Positions 1 to 8,047 of a DNA stretch of 35,821 bases are shown piece by piece. Position 1 is the first letter of the stretch. Every line of letters starts with the position of its first letter. Source of the DNA: CAZGZD01 sp964530005. Lineage in GTDB: Bacteria; Patescibacteriota; Microgenomatia; UBA1406; GWC2-37-13. A model generated the notes under the pieces. The model was not told the DNA's origin. It saw nothing but the letters and a program-made list of their open reading frames with translations, and did no database searches. The stretch covers positions 1 to 35,821 of the forward strand of contig CAZGZD010000008.1 of NCBI GenBank assembly GCA_964530005.1. Reading direction: 5' to 3'. Both the position numbers and the translations under genes were made by a program.

Positions 1-575
1 CCAGTCACATAAATTACTTTCTTGCCAGATGATACCTCAAATGGCTTACTGTGAACTTCAAATATAAAGCGCCTAATCGGATTTCCGGCAACAATCACCT
101 TATCTTTTGAAAAATATTTTTGAGTACCGTCGAATGATATAAATACTGACTTTGCCACTTTTCCTAAAAGGCGATTTGCAAGGCCTGGGCGTATTGTCTG
201 CTCATGAGTGTAGACTGCAATACCGAGAAAATAACCAACAAGTGCAATGGGAAAAGCAATATAGCCACCAAAAGATAATATGACATCGGGCTTTTGTACC
301 CTTAATATCTCGTATGCTCGAATTATGCCAAGCGGTATACGAATTGCATTTTTTATGCTGGCAAAAGAGATGATGCGAGCAAGACGACCTGTCGGCAAAG
401 ATATGAACTTTATTCCTCGTTTTTCAATCTCTTTGAATTCAAGAGATAGTGTATTTTCACTTTCGAGTGGATATTTGCGCCCGACAAAAATTATCTCGTG
501 ACCGCCAATTCTTTGGAGTTCTTCGATAATTGCCAGAGCAGGGGTCACATGCCCACCTGTAATAAGTATCTTCAC
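1..575 (-). CDS. murG: MurG-like lipid II synthase (GlcNAc transferase), 3' end cut off by window edge
   Basis: Probable UDP-GlcNAc:lipid I N-acetylglucosaminyltransferase, a peripheral membrane GT28 enzyme that turns lipid I into lipid II. About 191 N-terminal residues are visible. They start with a GTG codon 4 nt after the ftsW stop and run off the left edge. The start MKILITGGHVTPALA corresponds to the family's Gly-rich loop, and further on SFGGYIAFPIAL and THEQTIRPGLANR match the conserved GGYxxxP and HEQNxxPGxxN blocks. The glycine loop is short: the usual GGTGGH is reduced to TGGH. No other start codon fits as well, and no Shine-Dalgarno sequence precedes it. Its place after ftsW as the last visible gene of the mur operon supports the call. 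The UDP-GlcNAc-binding C-terminal domain lies outside the window. Confidence 0.85.
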   Translation of the reverse strand, partial: MKILITGGHVTPALAIIEELQRIGGHEIIFVGRKYPLESENTLSLEFKEIEKRGIKFISLPTGRLARIISFASIKNAIRIPLGIIRAYEILRVQKPDVILSFGGYIAFPIALVGYFLGIAVYTHEQTIRPGLANRLLGKVAKSVFISFDGTQKYFSKDKVIVAGNPIRRFIFEVHSKPFEVSSGKKVIYVT

Positions 576-579
576 AGTA

Positions 580-1680
580 TTATTTTACACGCTTAGCAAT
601 ATTAATAAGCATGCCCATTAAGGCGAAAGACACAAGTATATGAGACCCACCGTATGATATAAAGGGAAGCGGCACGCCTGTAAGCGGCATAAGCCCGACC
701 ATCCCAGCAAGGTTAATTGTAATCTGAAGGGAAAAATAAGCGAGTATCCCGCCGGCAAGTAGTCTACCAAATCTATCCTTTGAATTAGTTCCTGCTTTAT
801 AAATCTGATACAAAAGTATCGCAAATCCCAAGATCAAAAGTACGCTACCCACATATCCTAGCTCTTCGGCAATAATCGCAAATATAGAGTCAGTGTGTGC
901 CTCAGGCAAGAAGAGGTATTTCTGACGACTGGCACCAAATCCCTGACCGAAGAATCCCCCATTCCCAAGTGAAATAAGAATCTGATTAACATGATAACCG
1001 ACACCAAGCGGATCGTGACTCGGGTTAAGAAATGTAACAATCCGCTGAAAACGATAGGGAGACGTCTTGACTAGTACTATAAATCCAGCTACAGAAGCTG
1101 GTATAAGAAGAAGTAGGTAATGAAGATCTATTCCGGCCAAAAAATAAATAATGATACTTATACCAAAAACAATCGAGGCTGTGCCCATATCAGGCTGAAG
1201 CATAATAAGTCCGATAAGTATCCCCAGTAGCATTATAAAAGAGAAGAATCGCTTGCGCTCTTTATGTATAAACCATGACGAAAGGTATAAAATCACACTA
1301 AACTTGGCTATTTCTGTCGGCTGAAGACTAAAAAATCCAAGATCTATCCAGCGACGCGCACCGCCAGCTGCTGATCCAATTCCTGGGATAAGAACAGCCA
1401 CAAGAAGAATAATTGTCGCAATCATCGACATAAAGGCAATATAGTACAAGTTGTGATAATCAAAAAATGACATTAGAATCATTCCAAATATCCCAATCAC
1501 AACCCATATAGCCTGAAGTCTGAAAAAATAAAAACTATCATGAAATTGTGTGGCGCTTGATACAGATGAGGCCTCAAATACAAAGAATATTCCAATCAAA
1601 GATAGGAGTATTGGAAAGAAAAATATCGAAGCAACTCCTGCTTTTTTGAGCGTCGGATTACGTCTGAACTTTGAGACCAT
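580..1680 (-). CDS. ftsW: FtsW/RodA-family peptidoglycan glycosyltransferase
   Basis: SEDS-family polymerase of 366 residues with about ten predicted membrane helices. The family polymerises lipid II glycan strands at the septum together with a class B PBP. Seen: a conserved large-loop block around residues 240-275 (GFGASRQKYLFLPEAHTDSIF, then AEELG) and a C-terminal PLPFISYGGS block. I call FtsW rather than RodA because it lies between murD and murG, and ftsI is in the second dcw operon of this window. No rodA/mreC genes are present. The start ATG is 33 nt after the murD stop. Length is normal for the family and no key block is missing. Confidence 0.93.
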   Translation of the reverse strand: MVSKFRRNPTLKKAGVASIFFFPILLSLIGIFFVFEASSVSSATQFHDSFYFFRLQAIWVVIGIFGMILMSFFDYHNLYYIAFMSMIATIILLVAVLIPGIGSAAGGARRWIDLGFFSLQPTEIAKFSVILYLSSWFIHKERKRFFSFIMLLGILIGLIMLQPDMGTASIVFGISIIIYFLAGIDLHYLLLLIPASVAGFIVLVKTSPYRFQRIVTFLNPSHDPLGVGYHVNQILISLGNGGFFGQGFGASRQKYLFLPEAHTDSIFAIIAEELGYVGSVLLILGFAILLYQIYKAGTNSKDRFGRLLAGGILAYFSLQITINLAGMVGLMPLTGVPLPFISYGGSHILVSFALMGMLINIAKRVK

Positions 1681-1713
1681 ACTATCTATGGTACAAAAAA
1701 AAGAGCTATATTG

Positions 1714-3063
1714 CTATAAAGTCGTGAGTTTTTTGACTCCTTGATTAAAGGCACCGCCTCGATCAAATTCATTCGCAAATTGAGCAAATGAGGTTGCAGC
1801 TGGTGAGAAAAGAACATAGGATTGACCTGACTTAATTTGAGTCGCCCATCTATAAGCCGCGTCTACTGCCTCAGATAGAGAAGAAAATACTGATGAGGTC
1901 TTGTTGGGGTATTTTTGGCTGATATCTTTCAATATCTCATCTGTAAATGTGCCTTTTATAAGAACTATTGAATTGACAGAATTCAATGCTTCAACAAGCT
2001 CAGTCGTCGGCAGATTTTTAGTATCTCCACCTAGTATAAGTACAGTGTGCTCTGGGGGAAAGCTTTTAAGGGCTGCAATTGTTGCTGCTGGTGTAGTTGA
2101 GGTGCTGTCGTTGATAAAGAATACATTATCTTTTGTCCCCACCACTTCTTGCCTAAATGAAACTCCCCTAAACTGACTTAAAGATGTCGCAATATGTGAC
2201 TCGCCAATACTCAGCAATCGAGCAACTTCTGCGGCAGCTGCTGCATTTTCCGCGTTATGTGGTCCCCTTAGGTATTTCATACTTTCTGTAAAGTCGCTTT
2301 CTTCAAAAAAATGAATAGTCCCCTTATACTCATCTTTGCTTATTACATCTTCCAGGTTTTTATTAGCTATGAGATAGTCACTATTGGCTTGATAAAGATA
2401 AATTGCCTTTTTGTCCCATATGTACTCATCCATATCTTTATAGTAATTCAGATGATCGGGAAAGATATTTGTAAATACAGCGATATGCGGGCTGATATGC
2501 CGCCTGTGGAAGCCGCTAAGGTGCCAGGAAGGAAGCTCAAGTATTACCTGAGTGTCATCTTCAATATCACTCAGAAGATTTATTGTCGAGACATTCGGAA
2601 TATTGCCACCCAGAAGTACATTTCGACCTGCTTTTTTGAGAATCGCACTTATCATATGTGTCACGGTAGACTTACCACGCGTACCAGTAACACCAATTAT
2701 AGGTACTGGGCAATGAGCAGCAAAAAATGAAGCCTCCATCTCAACCCTTACCCCAGTTTGCTCGGCTTTTTGAATCAGTGGTTGAGTCCAAGGGACTGAC
2801 GGACCTTTGAATATGATATCGGCTTTCAGAAAATCCTCTTCTTTGTGCTCGCCGAAAGTCGACTTGTGCGAAATATCCTTGAGTTTGTCAATTGAAGGGG
2901 CGAGTTGGCTTTCTGTCCGAAGATCCGTCACGGTTATCTCCGCGCCCATTTTATCCAAGAATTTGACCAACCCAACTCCCCCACCTTGAAGGCCAAGCCC
3001 TACAACAAGTACTTTTTTACCGTCCAACTGACCCTTAACATTCTTAAAAATTGAGTCAATCAT
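1714..3063 (-). CDS. murD: UDP-N-acetylmuramoyl-L-alanine--D-glutamate ligase
   Basis: Cytoplasmic ATP-dependent Mur ligase (449 residues) that adds D-Glu to UDP-MurNAc-L-Ala. The three-domain order is visible: an N-terminal Rossmann-like domain (VLVVGLGLQGGGVGL, residues 18-32), a central ATPase domain with P-loop GTRGKST at 127-133, and a C-terminal domain with NDSTSTTPAAT and the MurD-type ending SPAATSFAQFANEFDRGGAF. The ending and the NDSTSTTP block separate it from MurC/E/F. The P-loop Asn common in MurD (GTNGKST) is Arg here, and the usual ELSSFQL stretch reads ELPSWHL. It lies between mraY (20-nt gap) and ftsW (33-nt gap) in the operon led by murC. Confidence 0.92.
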   Translation of the reverse strand: MIDSIFKNVKGQLDGKKVLVVGLGLQGGGVGLVKFLDKMGAEITVTDLRTESQLAPSIDKLKDISHKSTFGEHKEEDFLKADIIFKGPSVPWTQPLIQKAEQTGVRVEMEASFFAAHCPVPIIGVTGTRGKSTVTHMISAILKKAGRNVLLGGNIPNVSTINLLSDIEDDTQVILELPSWHLSGFHRRHISPHIAVFTNIFPDHLNYYKDMDEYIWDKKAIYLYQANSDYLIANKNLEDVISKDEYKGTIHFFEESDFTESMKYLRGPHNAENAAAAAEVARLLSIGESHIATSLSQFRGVSFRQEVVGTKDNVFFINDSTSTTPAATIAALKSFPPEHTVLILGGDTKNLPTTELVEALNSVNSIVLIKGTFTDEILKDISQKYPNKTSSVFSSLSEAVDAAYRWATQIKSGQSYVLFSPAATSFAQFANEFDRGGAFNQGVKKLTTL

Positions 3064-3083
3064 AGGGAGAGGCTTTTATTCAA

Positions 3084-4121
3084 TTAATTTAGAAAAGCGA
3101 TCATAAGGCCAAGAATTGCAAATACGACAGTGAGTATCCATGCACGCATCACAATCTTTGGTTCCGGCCATCCTCGAAGTTGAAGCCACAGATGAGCTGG
3201 AGCCACAGGAAAGAGCTTTTTCCCCCGGAATCTACGGCTCAAAAGCTGAAGCAAGGATGTGGCGATTTCAACCACAAAGACAGCGCCTATTATAGGAAGG
3301 ACGAACGATTTACCCAATACCAGCCCAATAACAGCAAACATAGCACCAAATGACAAGGATCCAACATCTCCCAAAAAAATACGCGCTGGGTATATATTGA
3401 AATACAAAAAAGCCAAAAGTCCACCAAGCCATACACCGATAAATATTGATGTGGGTACATCAAGTATCGATCGGGCTATCACCCAAAAAGCGGAAAGCGC
3501 TATCATCAGGACACCGGTCGACAGACCATCAAGCCCATCTGCAATATTTACAGCATTAGCAAAGGCCACAATTGTAAATGTAGCAAAAAGAATATAAAAG
3601 TATGAGATTTTAAAAACTCCAAAAAAAGGAACGTTGATAAAATCAATTTTAAGTCCAAAATAAAGTGCACACGAGACTATAAGCGCCAAAACAACTTCAA
3701 GTAACAATTTATGCTTTAGCCTCAATCCAATAAAACTGCTTTTTTTCCAGAAAAACATTTTATTTAGGTCGTCAAATAGACCCAAAATTGCAAAGCTTAT
3801 GAAAGTAAATAACAATATGGAGATCTCAAGCGATTCAGACGCATAATTGGAGATTACCTGTCTATTAAAAAGACGAAATAAAAAAGTAAAAAAGCTAAAA
3901 AGGATCACAGTTATACCCACAATAAGCACTCCACCCCCGACCGGAGTACCTGCTTTTTTAAGATGGAACTCATCATAGATTGGAGTGCGCTTATTGAAGG
4001 GATCTTTTGTCTCCTGATGAATCCTTCTGAATCGCGACTTATATAGAAAATTGATAAATGGCACGATAAGTATCGAATTGAGCAAAAATGATGCAATTGT
4101 TGCAAAAAGATATATCACCAT
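3084..4121 (-). CDS. mraY: Phospho-N-acetylmuramoyl-pentapeptide transferase (variant HHH motif)
   Basis: Integral membrane transferase that joins phospho-MurNAc-pentapeptide to undecaprenyl phosphate, giving lipid I. I chose the ATG at 4121, not an upstream ATG at 4202: it is 10 nt after the dgkA stop and begins directly with the first membrane helix (MVIYLFATIASFLL). This gives 345 residues, normal for MraY. Motifs present: KAGTPVGGG (56-64), FDD (116-118), NAVNIADGLDGL (189-200), GDVGS (251-255) and GWPEPKIV (317-324). The usual HHHFEL block before GWPE reads AHLWLQL (309-315), so only one of the three histidines remains. It sits between dgkA and murD. I regard it as MraY rather than a WecA-type transferase because of the GWPEPKIV block and the context. 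Confidence 0.9.
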   Translation of the reverse strand: MVIYLFATIASFLLNSILIVPFINFLYKSRFRRIHQETKDPFNKRTPIYDEFHLKKAGTPVGGGVLIVGITVILFSFFTFLFRLFNRQVISNYASESLEISILLFTFISFAILGLFDDLNKMFFWKKSSFIGLRLKHKLLLEVVLALIVSCALYFGLKIDFINVPFFGVFKISYFYILFATFTIVAFANAVNIADGLDGLSTGVLMIALSAFWVIARSILDVPTSIFIGVWLGGLLAFLYFNIYPARIFLGDVGSLSFGAMFAVIGLVLGKSFVLPIIGAVFVVEIATSLLQLLSRRFRGKKLFPVAPAHLWLQLRGWPEPKIVMRAWILTVVFAILGLMIAFLN

Positions 4122-4131
4122 ATATAAGTAT

Positions 4132-4497
4132 TTAAAAGCCCAGAAAAAGAATAATCTTCGGAATAAAAATAAGGCACGCGCATGTGAATGCACCTGCCGC
4201 ATAAATCAGCATAGCTCCAGCTGCAGCATCTTTGGCAAATTTGATACTCTGTCGCCACTCTACACTTATTGCATCATTGGTCGCCTCAAGTGCTGTATTT
4301 ATCATCTCAATAACAAGTCCTGTCGATATAAGAATCACAATAATCAAGCACTCAATATAAGAAATTCGAAAGAACAAGGCTCCCAAAATAGCGAGAGTTG
4401 ATAGGATGACGTGAACCTTAAAATTGGGTTGAGTACGAAAGGCCCAGACTACGCCACGGGCTGCATTTTTGACTGATATAGTGTGTCGCCTTATCAT
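4132..4497 (-). CDS. dgkA: Diacylglycerol/undecaprenol kinase family protein
   Basis: Small trimeric-type membrane kinase of 121 residues with three predicted helices. In Gram-positive-like lineages this family phosphorylates undecaprenol to make the lipid carrier used by MraY. Seen: an N-terminal NAARGVVWAFRTQPNFKVH block, the signature EMINTALEATNDAI (about 63-76) and KFAKDAAAGAML (about 86-97). The start overlaps the yvcK stop by 4 nt (ATGA), so the two are translationally coupled, and mraY follows after 10 nt. Position next to mraY favours undecaprenol kinase activity, which is inference. Confidence 0.9.
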   Translation of the reverse strand: MIRRHTISVKNAARGVVWAFRTQPNFKVHVILSTLAILGALFFRISYIECLIIVILISTGLVIEMINTALEATNDAISVEWRQSIKFAKDAAAGAMLIYAAGAFTCACLIFIPKIILFLGF

Positions 4498-5462
4498 GTT
4501 AAAAGATCTAAAATAGCTGTTGCTAACTTGTCCGAACTATGGCGCAGGATACTGCGGGTCACTTCGTCTGCAATATTTTTTTCAACTGGGCTGGTATCTA
4601 TGATATCTTTTTTTATTACTTTTTGAGAATTATTTTCGACAAGATCGTTCACAACTGGAAGTTCTCCATCTGCCTCGTACCACTTAAGAATATTTTTAGG
4701 AATTACTCCACTATTTACTATCACGATATCTGGTCTACGACCCATATAGCGGGTCAGATCCTCAATATGGTCAACTGCTGTATAGCCTGTTGTCTGACCC
4801 GACTTGGTCATAAGATTAAGTATATAGATTATCTTTGCTTTAGCACTTATCATAGCGCTCTGTATCCCGGGAACAAGCAGTACTGGAATAATACTTGTGT
4901 AGAGGTCACCTGGCCCAATAATAATAAAATCCGATTTTTCAATTCGCGAGATTGCTTTCTTATTTGGCTGTACACTTTTAAGAAGATATGCTTTTTTAAT
5001 TCTGGACGTCTCTGTGTTATTTTCATCAATAAGGCCTTCGCCTTCCAAAATACTACCATTCTCATATTCGCAGGCAATATCAGTCTTCTCATATGTCACG
5101 GGAATTACTTTCCCTTTTGTCTTTAGGACATAGCTTGTGGTTTTGATCACTTCATCATAATCACGACTTACCTTCTCAAGTGCAGATAAAAATATATTGC
5201 CAAAATTGTGTCCCTTAAGATCCCCTGACTCAAAACGATAAAGGAAAAGTTTGCGCCACAGATCAGGAGCGTCAGATAAAGCCACAAAGCTTTGTCTCAA
5301 ATCCCCCGGAGGAAGCACCTCAAGCTGATCTCTCAGCTTACCTGTTGAGCCACCTGAGTCCATCATCGTGACAATTGCACCAAGATCAAGATCATGCCCC
5401 TTTAATCCAGAAAGCACCACATAGGTACCTGTTCCACCACCGACAACTGTTACTTTTTTCAT
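4494..5462 (-). CDS. yvcK: YvcK/CofD-like gluconeogenesis factor
   Basis: Cytoplasmic CofD-superfamily protein of 322 residues. In Firmicutes and Actinobacteria the family (YvcK/CuvA) binds UDP-sugars and is needed for normal carbon flow into the cell wall and for correct PBP localisation. Seen: the N-terminal nucleotide-binding loop VVGGGTGTYVVLSGLK (6-21), MDSGGSTGKLRDQLEVLPPGD and a GPGDLYTS block. It lies between the GlmU-like gene (3-nt gap) and dgkA (4-nt overlap). That fits a role linking sugar-nucleotide supply to wall synthesis. It is not the F420 enzyme CofD: no F420 genes are nearby and the sequence has the YvcK-type start. Confidence 0.93.
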   Translation of the reverse strand: MKKVTVVGGGTGTYVVLSGLKGHDLDLGAIVTMMDSGGSTGKLRDQLEVLPPGDLRQSFVALSDAPDLWRKLFLYRFESGDLKGHNFGNIFLSALEKVSRDYDEVIKTTSYVLKTKGKVIPVTYEKTDIACEYENGSILEGEGLIDENNTETSRIKKAYLLKSVQPNKKAISRIEKSDFIIIGPGDLYTSIIPVLLVPGIQSAMISAKAKIIYILNLMTKSGQTTGYTAVDHIEDLTRYMGRRPDIVIVNSGVIPKNILKWYEADGELPVVNDLVENNSQKVIKKDIIDTSPVEKNIADEVTRSILRHSSDKLATAILDLLT

Positions 5463-5465
5463 AGA

Positions 5466-6722
5466 TTACTTTTTGTCACGAACTTCCCCACCTGACACAA
5501 ATTTATTGTCCTCAATATCATCGCGTACAGTCTCAGCCGGTCCAATGTATGTGCCGAGTCCAACCTTGATACCTGGTAAAAGTGTTGAGTTTACACCTAT
5601 CTTCGCGCCACATCCAATCATTGCGCCAAGCTTTACTCGGCCAGTGTCTATTTTTTCACCTTCTGAACGCGACGCAATTCTTGATCCGTCAAAGCGGAAA
5701 TTGGCACATGTTGTGCCCGATCCCATAAGCACATCACGGTCAAGTACTGAGTCGCCCACATAATTGCGGTGCAGATAGACAGAGTCTCCAATATATGACC
5801 TCGCGACCTCACTGTACCCCCCTATGACTGAATTTTGACCAATATAGCTCTGGCGAACAAGCGCGTAGTCACCAATTATCGAATTATCACCTATATAGCA
5901 CGGTCCGACAATCTTAACAAAGTCACCTATTGTAACATTATCCCCAATACATATCTGTCCGGATAATGCCGCAGTTGGTGAAATAGCTGCAGATGATGCA
6001 CGACTATCTTTTACACGTGATAAAAAATATTCCAGAAGGCTAAGCGTGTGCCATGGATATTTTAGACAATACCACGTATAAGCACATTCGACAGTACGCA
6101 CCGTATATTTTTTTACAAAAGCAGATAGCGCAACTTCGTATCGTTCGCTCTCATCACCCTGAGTCTCACCGATAATATCTACAAATTTACGCCCATCTTT
6201 AAAATAATCGACGGCCAACCTCACTATATTGGAAGGAAGTCTATCAACAGGTGGCTTTTCAACAATTCCGACAACACGTTCACCCGACATCTCTACATAC
6301 CCACCAGGAAAATACTCATCCATTTTTTGCGTGGCAATCCAGGATTCAACAGAATCATCACTTTCTACCCTTTCTAAAATGCCTGAAATCAGATCTCCAT
6401 CAAAAAAATCATTGACATTCACGACAAGAGTCGTACCCGATATCTTATGTCCTACGGCTAGAATTGCCTGCGCCTGGCCTGGCATATCGTGAGTAAATAC
6501 CGTGATTGACAGGTCTGAATACCCACTCGCTATCTCTTCAATCTCTGTCTTGTTTGACTCATTTGCAGATACAAAAAAAGTGTCAGAGTAAGCCTTAAGC
6601 TTATCAATCTGATGAGCTAATAGGGATTTCCCTAAAAACTTAAAAGTTGTCTTGTCCCTCAAGGGCCAAAAACGTGTACTTTTGCCACTACCCAAAATTA
6701 TGATTGTGTTTATTTTTTTCAT
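5466..6722 (-). CDS. GlmU-like sugar-1-phosphate nucleotidylyltransferase/acyltransferase (archaeal-type)
   Basis: Bifunctional-looking protein of 418 residues. The N-terminal nucleotidyltransferase domain (about 1-230) begins IIILGSGKSTRFWPL, a variant of LxxGxGxRxxPL, and contains GIVEKP. The C-terminal left-handed beta-helix (about 250-410) has many hexapeptide repeats such as CIGDNVTIGDF and SYIGQNSVIGG. The C-terminal stretch NYVGDSV, GSGTTCANFRFDG, DTGRVKLGAMIG resembles archaeal GlmU-type enzymes more than E. coli GlmU. Likely product is UDP-GlcNAc for MurA, encoded immediately upstream with a 4-nt overlap; this is inference. The catalytic loop is unusual (GSGKST instead of AAGxGT), and the metal-site GD reads ND. 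It may use another sugar or lack one activity. Confidence 0.8.
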   Translation of the reverse strand: MKKINTIIILGSGKSTRFWPLRDKTTFKFLGKSLLAHQIDKLKAYSDTFFVSANESNKTEIEEIASGYSDLSITVFTHDMPGQAQAILAVGHKISGTTLVVNVNDFFDGDLISGILERVESDDSVESWIATQKMDEYFPGGYVEMSGERVVGIVEKPPVDRLPSNIVRLAVDYFKDGRKFVDIIGETQGDESERYEVALSAFVKKYTVRTVECAYTWYCLKYPWHTLSLLEYFLSRVKDSRASSAAISPTAALSGQICIGDNVTIGDFVKIVGPCYIGDNSIIGDYALVRQSYIGQNSVIGGYSEVARSYIGDSVYLHRNYVGDSVLDRDVLMGSGTTCANFRFDGSRIASRSEGEKIDTGRVKLGAMIGCGAKIGVNSTLLPGIKVGLGTYIGPAETVRDDIEDNKFVSGGEVRDKK

Positions 6723-8044
6723 TCTTTCTTAATAATACCCCCTAAACTTGTGACTCGTCCAGCAAAGTCTTCATATCCACGGTCCAGTATAGCGGCACCT
6801 TTGATAACTGATTCTCCCGCGGCAACACAAGCCGCAATAGCTAAAGTTGCTCCAGCTCGCAAATCAGCAATATCAAGGACTCCACTATGAAGGTGGTTTC
6901 CGCCTTTTATCTGAATTGCTTGCTGATACTTTTTATTAGGCACCCAGTTGAAGTGATAATACTCGCTCGGGTTTTCAACAGACATACTAATAAATTCAAT
7001 GTCGGCGCCGAGCTTTTTAAGCTCAGACACATAGGCAAATCGATTTTCGTATATCCTCTCATGAATTACCGATACTCCATCAGCTTGGGTCATAAGCACG
7101 GCCCATAAAGGTTGCCAGTCTGTCATAAATCCAGGGTGCGGAGCTGTCACAATATCAACAGCAGCTATCTTTCCCATGTAGTAAACTCGAATACCAGCTT
7201 CACCCTTATCCTCAACGCCAATATTCGCTTTTTTAAGCTTGGTAAGATACTCACTTAAAAGATTCGAGGTAATGCCCTTCAGGACAATCTCGCCCTCAGT
7301 CGCGACAGCAAGTGTCGCATAGGTTGCGGCGACAAGCCTATCCGGCATAATATGAAATGTGTCTGGAGCTACAATACTTCGCACTCCTTGAATATGTATA
7401 TTATTCATTTTTCGCGCAATATTACATCCAGACTGGTTAAGAAACTCAATAAGGTTATCTACTTCAGGCTCGGCAGCTGCATTTTCAATTATTACCTCAC
7501 CATGTGCAAAAATAGAAAGCATTATCATAAGCTCTGTTCCCGTATGTGATGGCTTGGCAAAATGGACTATACCTTCTGGCTTTTTTTTAAGAACTGCGTG
7601 GTAGTATCCTGAATCTGGATCATATGTCACATCTATTCCCAAAGTACGCATACCCTCGATAATCCGGTCAATTGAGCGCTCGCCCAGACGACAACCTGCT
7701 GGATTGGGTATATAACACTCACCAAATCTATAAAGAAGCGGGGCAAATAGCATAAAAGATGTTCGAATTCGAGAAGAGTGTAGGAAATCTACCTTATTTG
7801 ACACAAGAGTTGATGGGTCAATCTCAAGGGTATTCTCTTCAACAAACTTGCAACCTGCTCCAAGACTACGAATTAGATTAATCAACTCCTCCACATCACC
7901 TATTCTTGGCACATTGGCAAGTCGCACTTTGCTTTTATACAGAAGTGCGGCGATGATTATCTTTGCTGCAGCATTTTTGGCTCCACTAACAGTCAACTCT
8001 CCACTGAGCCGTCTTCCACCTTGAATTCGATAAATATCTTCCAT
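6719..8044 (-). CDS. murA: UDP-N-acetylglucosamine 1-carboxyvinyltransferase
   Basis: First committed enzyme of peptidoglycan synthesis, transferring enolpyruvate from PEP to UDP-GlcNAc in the cytoplasm (441 residues, two-domain EPSP-synthase fold). Seen: LTVSGAKNAAAKI with Lys23/Asn24, the active-site loop NPAGCRLGERSIDR with Cys118, and the HPGFMTDWQPLWAV and ERIYENRFAYVSELKKLGADIE blocks. The catalytic Cys is retained, so fosfomycin sensitivity would be expected on family knowledge. The loop differs from the usual GGCAIGxRPxD. It follows murB by 3 nt and overlaps the GlmU-like gene by 4 nt. Confidence 0.94.
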   Translation of the reverse strand: MEDIYRIQGGRRLSGELTVSGAKNAAAKIIIAALLYKSKVRLANVPRIGDVEELINLIRSLGAGCKFVEENTLEIDPSTLVSNKVDFLHSSRIRTSFMLFAPLLYRFGECYIPNPAGCRLGERSIDRIIEGMRTLGIDVTYDPDSGYYHAVLKKKPEGIVHFAKPSHTGTELMIMLSIFAHGEVIIENAAAEPEVDNLIEFLNQSGCNIARKMNNIHIQGVRSIVAPDTFHIMPDRLVAATYATLAVATEGEIVLKGITSNLLSEYLTKLKKANIGVEDKGEAGIRVYYMGKIAAVDIVTAPHPGFMTDWQPLWAVLMTQADGVSVIHERIYENRFAYVSELKKLGADIEFISMSVENPSEYYHFNWVPNKKYQQAIQIKGGNHLHSGVLDIADLRAGATLAIAACVAAGESVIKGAAILDRGYEDFAGRVTSLGGIIKKE

Positions 8045-8047
8045 ATG

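Noticed and set aside
2311..2730. Plus-strand 139-residue reading frame inside murD
   Set aside because: Shadow of murD; composition is unlike a real protein and the opposite strand has clear MurD motifs. The same applies to other antisense frames in mur, ftsK, pnp and argH.
4122..4202. Longer mraY start at 4202
   Set aside because: It would overlap dgkA by about 70 nt and add 27 residues not typical of MraY; the ATG at 4121 lies 10 nt after the dgkA stop and starts at the first helix.
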